Shown one piece after another: positions 25,080 through 27,109 of a stretch of 27,109 nucleotides of DNA; within the stretch, counting starts at the first letter, position 1; each line of letters opens with the position of its first letter. The notes under the pieces are model-generated. The model did not search any database. It saw only the letters and a program-made list of their open reading frames with translations, and had not been told where the DNA came from. The stretch is taken from positions 1 to 27,109 of the forward strand of contig JBGTCD010000004.1 of the NCBI GenBank assembly GCA_041749015.1, read 5' to 3'. The stretch is from JBGTCD01 sp041749015. GTDB lineage: Bacteria > Bacteroidota > Bacteroidia > Cytophagales > Cyclobacteriaceae. Both the position numbers and the translations under genes were made by a program.

Positions 25080-25595
25080 TCACCAGGCTCTGTACCGTGG
25101 TGGTTGATAACCCAAAATCCTAAGATATACGGCCATCTGCCCTCGGTGATGGGTGATGTGATCCGCCATGATTTGCAGCACTTGCCTGCGGGTCATGCTT
25201 CCGGCAAAAAAGTTTACCCGGGTATTCAATGCTTCTTCACTTAATACCTTGATATTATTGATGGCATAGTCAAACACCAATTTAACCTCTTCGATCAGGT
25301 CTTCCTTATTTAAATTATCCCAATCAATAGCCCCATAAGCGGGAGCATCCATATATATTTCCGTATGTCGGGACAGGGTCCGCATGGTGTGGCTGATCTG
25401 TTGCCTGAAGGTCATAGTCCCTTCCGCAGGGTACCATTCGTCAATATGTGCCTCATCCTCCAATGCTGAGATCATCTCAACAAAATAATGCCTGGAGCTC
25501 TCCAACCGGTTGACATACTCATTCAAAAAAGGATCCTGCGCGATAGCTCCAATAGGGGCAAGCAATAAGAACAGGAAAAATTTATTTCGATTCAT
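25080..25595 (-). CDS. Exported DinB-fold (putative metal-binding) protein
   Basis: A 171-residue protein of the DinB/YfiT-like four-helix superfamily. A signal peptide at the N-terminus (KFFLFLLLAPIGAIAQ, cleavage near residue 19-20) makes it periplasmic, unlike most DinB-fold enzymes, which are cytoplasmic. Likely metal ligands are His69 (RQQISHTMRTL), His146 and His150 (MADHITHHRGQM), the usual three-His pattern. Some family members are thiol-dependent transferases; the function here is unknown. Its start overlaps the end of the CrtO-like gene by 14 bases, so both are probably co-transcribed. Confidence 0.83.
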   Translation of the reverse strand: MNRNKFFLFLLLAPIGAIAQDPFLNEYVNRLESSRHYFVEMISALEDEAHIDEWYPAEGTMTFRQQISHTMRTLSRHTEIYMDAPAYGAIDWDNLNKEDLIEEVKLVFDYAINNIKVLSEEALNTRVNFFAGSMTRRQVLQIMADHITHHRGQMAVYLRILGYQPPRYRAW

Positions 25596-26163
25596 GATTC
25601 ACGTAATTAAAGTAATCCAGATAGGTTTCAATCCGCCAACGCACATACCGGTGCGCCAGGATAGGATAGCCATTTAGTATCAAATTAAGGCCAATAAGAA
25701 AGACCACCAGCCACCAATTCCACAAAACCAATGCCCCAATCGTCAAAAGGTCTATAAAAATTAATGCCGTGATGTGAATAGCCTCCCACTCCATGGCACG
25801 ATCCATCCGTGAGTCCAACTCGGTTTTTACAGGATCATCCTTTGGCCCAACACCCCATGAGAGGTTGTTGATTTGTTTTAAAAACCCCTTGATGCCCATT
25901 TTATCAAAATACCAGAGAAGATTGTCGGGGTTTGAAATGGTCTTATAAAAGGCGGGCAGCCTTTGTTTCAAAGGAAAAATCTCATTGGTCAATATGGCCA
26001 GTACCATCGTTAAAAGGCATAACCAGAACGAGGCTAACAGATTCCAAAAGGGTCCTTCCCAACCCGTGATCATGGTGGTAGCAGCCCTCATGAGACCTAA
26101 TAAAACCACTATCCAGAAAAAGGATATAATTATTTTATAAATAATGGATGTGGGATTCATCAA
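25582..26163 (-). CDS. CrtO-like integral membrane protein (putative acyltransferase family)
   Basis: A 193-residue protein with about four predicted membrane helices: two near the N-terminus (IIISFFWIVVLLGLMRA, LLASFWLCLLTMVLAIL) and two near the C-terminus (ALIFIDLLTIGALVLW, WLVVFLIGLNLILNG). The C-terminal segment NLILNGYPILAHRYVRWR resembles the conserved end (N..PI..QRYNR.R) of the glycosyl-4,4'-diaponeurosporenoate acyltransferase (CrtO) family, and HI.ALIF resembles its preceding histidine-containing helix. The assignment rests on this pattern from memory and is moderate; no carotenoid genes lie nearby, so the acylated substrate is unknown. Two in-frame ATGs stand at the start (26163 and 26160). 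Confidence 0.6.
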   Translation of the reverse strand: MMNPTSIIYKIIISFFWIVVLLGLMRAATTMITGWEGPFWNLLASFWLCLLTMVLAILTNEIFPLKQRLPAFYKTISNPDNLLWYFDKMGIKGFLKQINNLSWGVGPKDDPVKTELDSRMDRAMEWEAIHITALIFIDLLTIGALVLWNWWLVVFLIGLNLILNGYPILAHRYVRWRIETYLDYFNYVNHESK

Positions 26164-26326
26164 AAACTTATTGGCCTAACCATATTGAATAAAATTAGAA
26201 TTATTCGCCCTAATTAAAAAGTGAAAAGGTTACTACTGACAATGAGTGTTAAAGTTTCCACCGCGAAACCATGGTTGAAAGACCGGGAGGCTATCAAATT
26301 TTAATGACGGAAACTAAACTGGCATG

Positions 26327-26358
26327 AAAAAAAAGAGCCTGAGGTTTCCCACAGGCTC
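26327..26358 (-). terminator. Intrinsic terminator after the minus-strand hypothetical gene
   Basis: Read on the minus strand, GAGCCTG (26358-26352) and CAGGCTC (26341-26335) form a 7-bp perfect stem with a 10-base loop, followed by eight T residues (26334-26327). It starts 22 bases after the stop of the gene at 26381. On the plus strand a run of five T follows a few bases later, so weak activity in that direction is possible. The rest of the 217-base gap (26164-26380) shows no gene. Confidence 0.88.
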
Positions 26359-26380
26359 ATAATTTTTAGATTATTGGTGA

Positions 26381-27109
26381 TTAACATCCAATAGTTCCTG
26401 ATCCAGCGACAATTCTGAAAAAATCATCAAAGTCATCACCTTCAAAAAGGTCTTCAAAACTGAAATTAAACTCAATATAGCGGCCATTAAATGTAATATC
26501 CCCTATGCGCACTTGCATCAGGCCATCATAGGAAAAGAACATTTTGCCTCTTTGAAAGTCAAATATTAAGGAATAAGCTATTTTATTGAAATCAAAATCG
26601 CCTTCAGCGTATTCCGATTCGACATCAATAACTTGGTAGCTACCACTTGGGCTATCATCAAATACAACATGAGCTACAATGGCCCTCAGCCAACTGAGAT
26701 CATCGTCTTCAGAAATCTCTAATTCACCAGTCAATACGTTAAAGTCCGCATCGATTCCGTATGCAGCAGAAAAACCGCTTAATCCATAATCGAAAAGATT
26801 ATTAATTCCGCCCAAAGTAAAACAAAAGGTAGCATTCATGGTGTAGGTATAATCACCTGCCCGAATAGAACCTGTATTGGGGGAGGGCTGACCAAAAGCC
26901 GTGCTGGAGGCGTAGATGTATTGCCCTTCCTCATTAGAAACATACACTGATCCGGATTCATCGGTAAAGGAATATCCAGACCCTGGATTTGAAAAATCAA
27001 ACCCGCTCCTTCCGGCCATAGGATCAATCCCTTTGCCATCTTTGGATTGAAACCTAAGCTGGGGCATATTTTTGATGACGGCTTTCAAATGCTCTATCAC
27101 CATTTCCGC
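26381..27109 (-). CDS. Hypothetical acidic protein, 5' end probably cut by the window
   Basis: At least 240 residues; the frame stays open to the last base of the window, so the ATG at 27103 may be internal and the true start may lie outside. The protein is rich in Asp, Gly, Ser and aromatic residues with alternating strand pattern (YSFTDESGSVYVSNEEGQYIY in part, GDYTYTMNATFCFTLGG, MFFSYDGLMQVRIGDITF) and ends in GSGTIGC. This composition suggests a beta-rich exported protein, perhaps a lipoprotein, but no signal is visible. I do not recognise the family. It is followed by the terminator at 26327-26358 and appears to be a separate unit from the CrtO/DinB pair. Confidence 0.7.
   Translation of the reverse strand, partial: AEMVIEHLKAVIKNMPQLRFQSKDGKGIDPMAGRSGFDFSNPGSGYSFTDESGSVYVSNEEGQYIYASSTAFGQPSPNTGSIRAGDYTYTMNATFCFTLGGINNLFDYGLSGFSAAYGIDADFNVLTGELEISEDDDLSWLRAIVAHVVFDDSPSGSYQVIDVESEYAEGDFDFNKIAYSLIFDFQRGKMFFSYDGLMQVRIGDITFNGRYIEFNFSFEDLFEGDDFDDFFRIVAGSGTIGC

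Noticed and set aside
26253..26315. Inverted repeat AGTTTCC / GGAAACT in the gap before the CrtO-like gene
   Set aside because: Only 7 bp with a distant partner; not distinguishable from chance.
1..27109. tRNA, rRNA, CRISPR arrays, insertion sequences, phage genes
   Set aside because: No cloverleaf-like stretches, regular spaced repeats, transposase or integrase motifs were seen in gaps or frames.

Overview
The window looks like a chromosomal segment of a Bacteroidota bacterium, probably a Cytophagales/Cyclobacteriaceae-type organism. The reasons are moderate to low GC, a TonB-dependent receptor with an N-terminal carboxypeptidase-regulatory-like domain, a type IX secretion (T9SS) C-terminal sorting domain, many SPII lipoproteins, an ECF sigma factor and few Shine-Dalgarno sites. 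The lineage is inferred from gene style only.

Layout. (1) 1-2500, + strand: the 3' part of a predicted (alpha/alpha)6-barrel carbohydrate-active protein, overlapping a secreted GH28 polygalacturonase-like enzyme. (2) 2501-2812: a 312-bp gap with a perfect 24-bp palindrome that is probably a regulator operator, plus an unexplained minus-strand open frame. (3) 2813-9681, + strand: an ECF sigma factor without a FecR anti-sigma gene, a beta-helix lipoprotein, an intrinsic terminator, a TonB-dependent receptor of the non-SusC type, and a secreted beta-helix protein with a T9SS sorting domain. No SusD gene is present. (4) 9697-10722, - strand: a LacI-family regulator. A second 24-bp operator (10748-10771) lies between it and the divergent operon. 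(5) 10838-24332, + strand: a tightly packed uronate catabolic operon. It holds an SDR fructuronate reductase, uxuA, uxaC, kdgK, kdgA, a TRAP transporter (dctP, dctQ, dctM), uxaA, a cytochrome c lipoprotein, a formylglycine-generating-enzyme-like lipoprotein, uxaB and an aldose 1-epimerase. (6) 24342-27109, - strand: a PIN toxin-antitoxin pair, a secreted DinB-fold protein, a CrtO-like membrane protein, a terminator and a truncated hypothetical gene.

How the parts fit together: the GH28 enzyme and the surface proteins would release and capture pectin-derived galacturonides. The receptor would carry them over the outer membrane and the TRAP system would carry free uronates over the inner membrane. 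UxaC isomerises both galacturonate and glucuronate. UxaB/UxaA (via tagaturonate and altronate) and the SDR/UxuA (via fructuronate and mannonate) converge on 2-keto-3-deoxygluconate, which KdgK and KdgA turn into pyruvate and glyceraldehyde-3-phosphate. Related operators in front of both the sigma-factor operon and the lacI/catabolic intergenic region suggest one regulator controls capture and catabolism together. The least expected parts are the cytochrome c/FGE-like pair inside the uronate operon, the SusD-free capture locus, and the two operator arrangements built from the same 12-bp unit.
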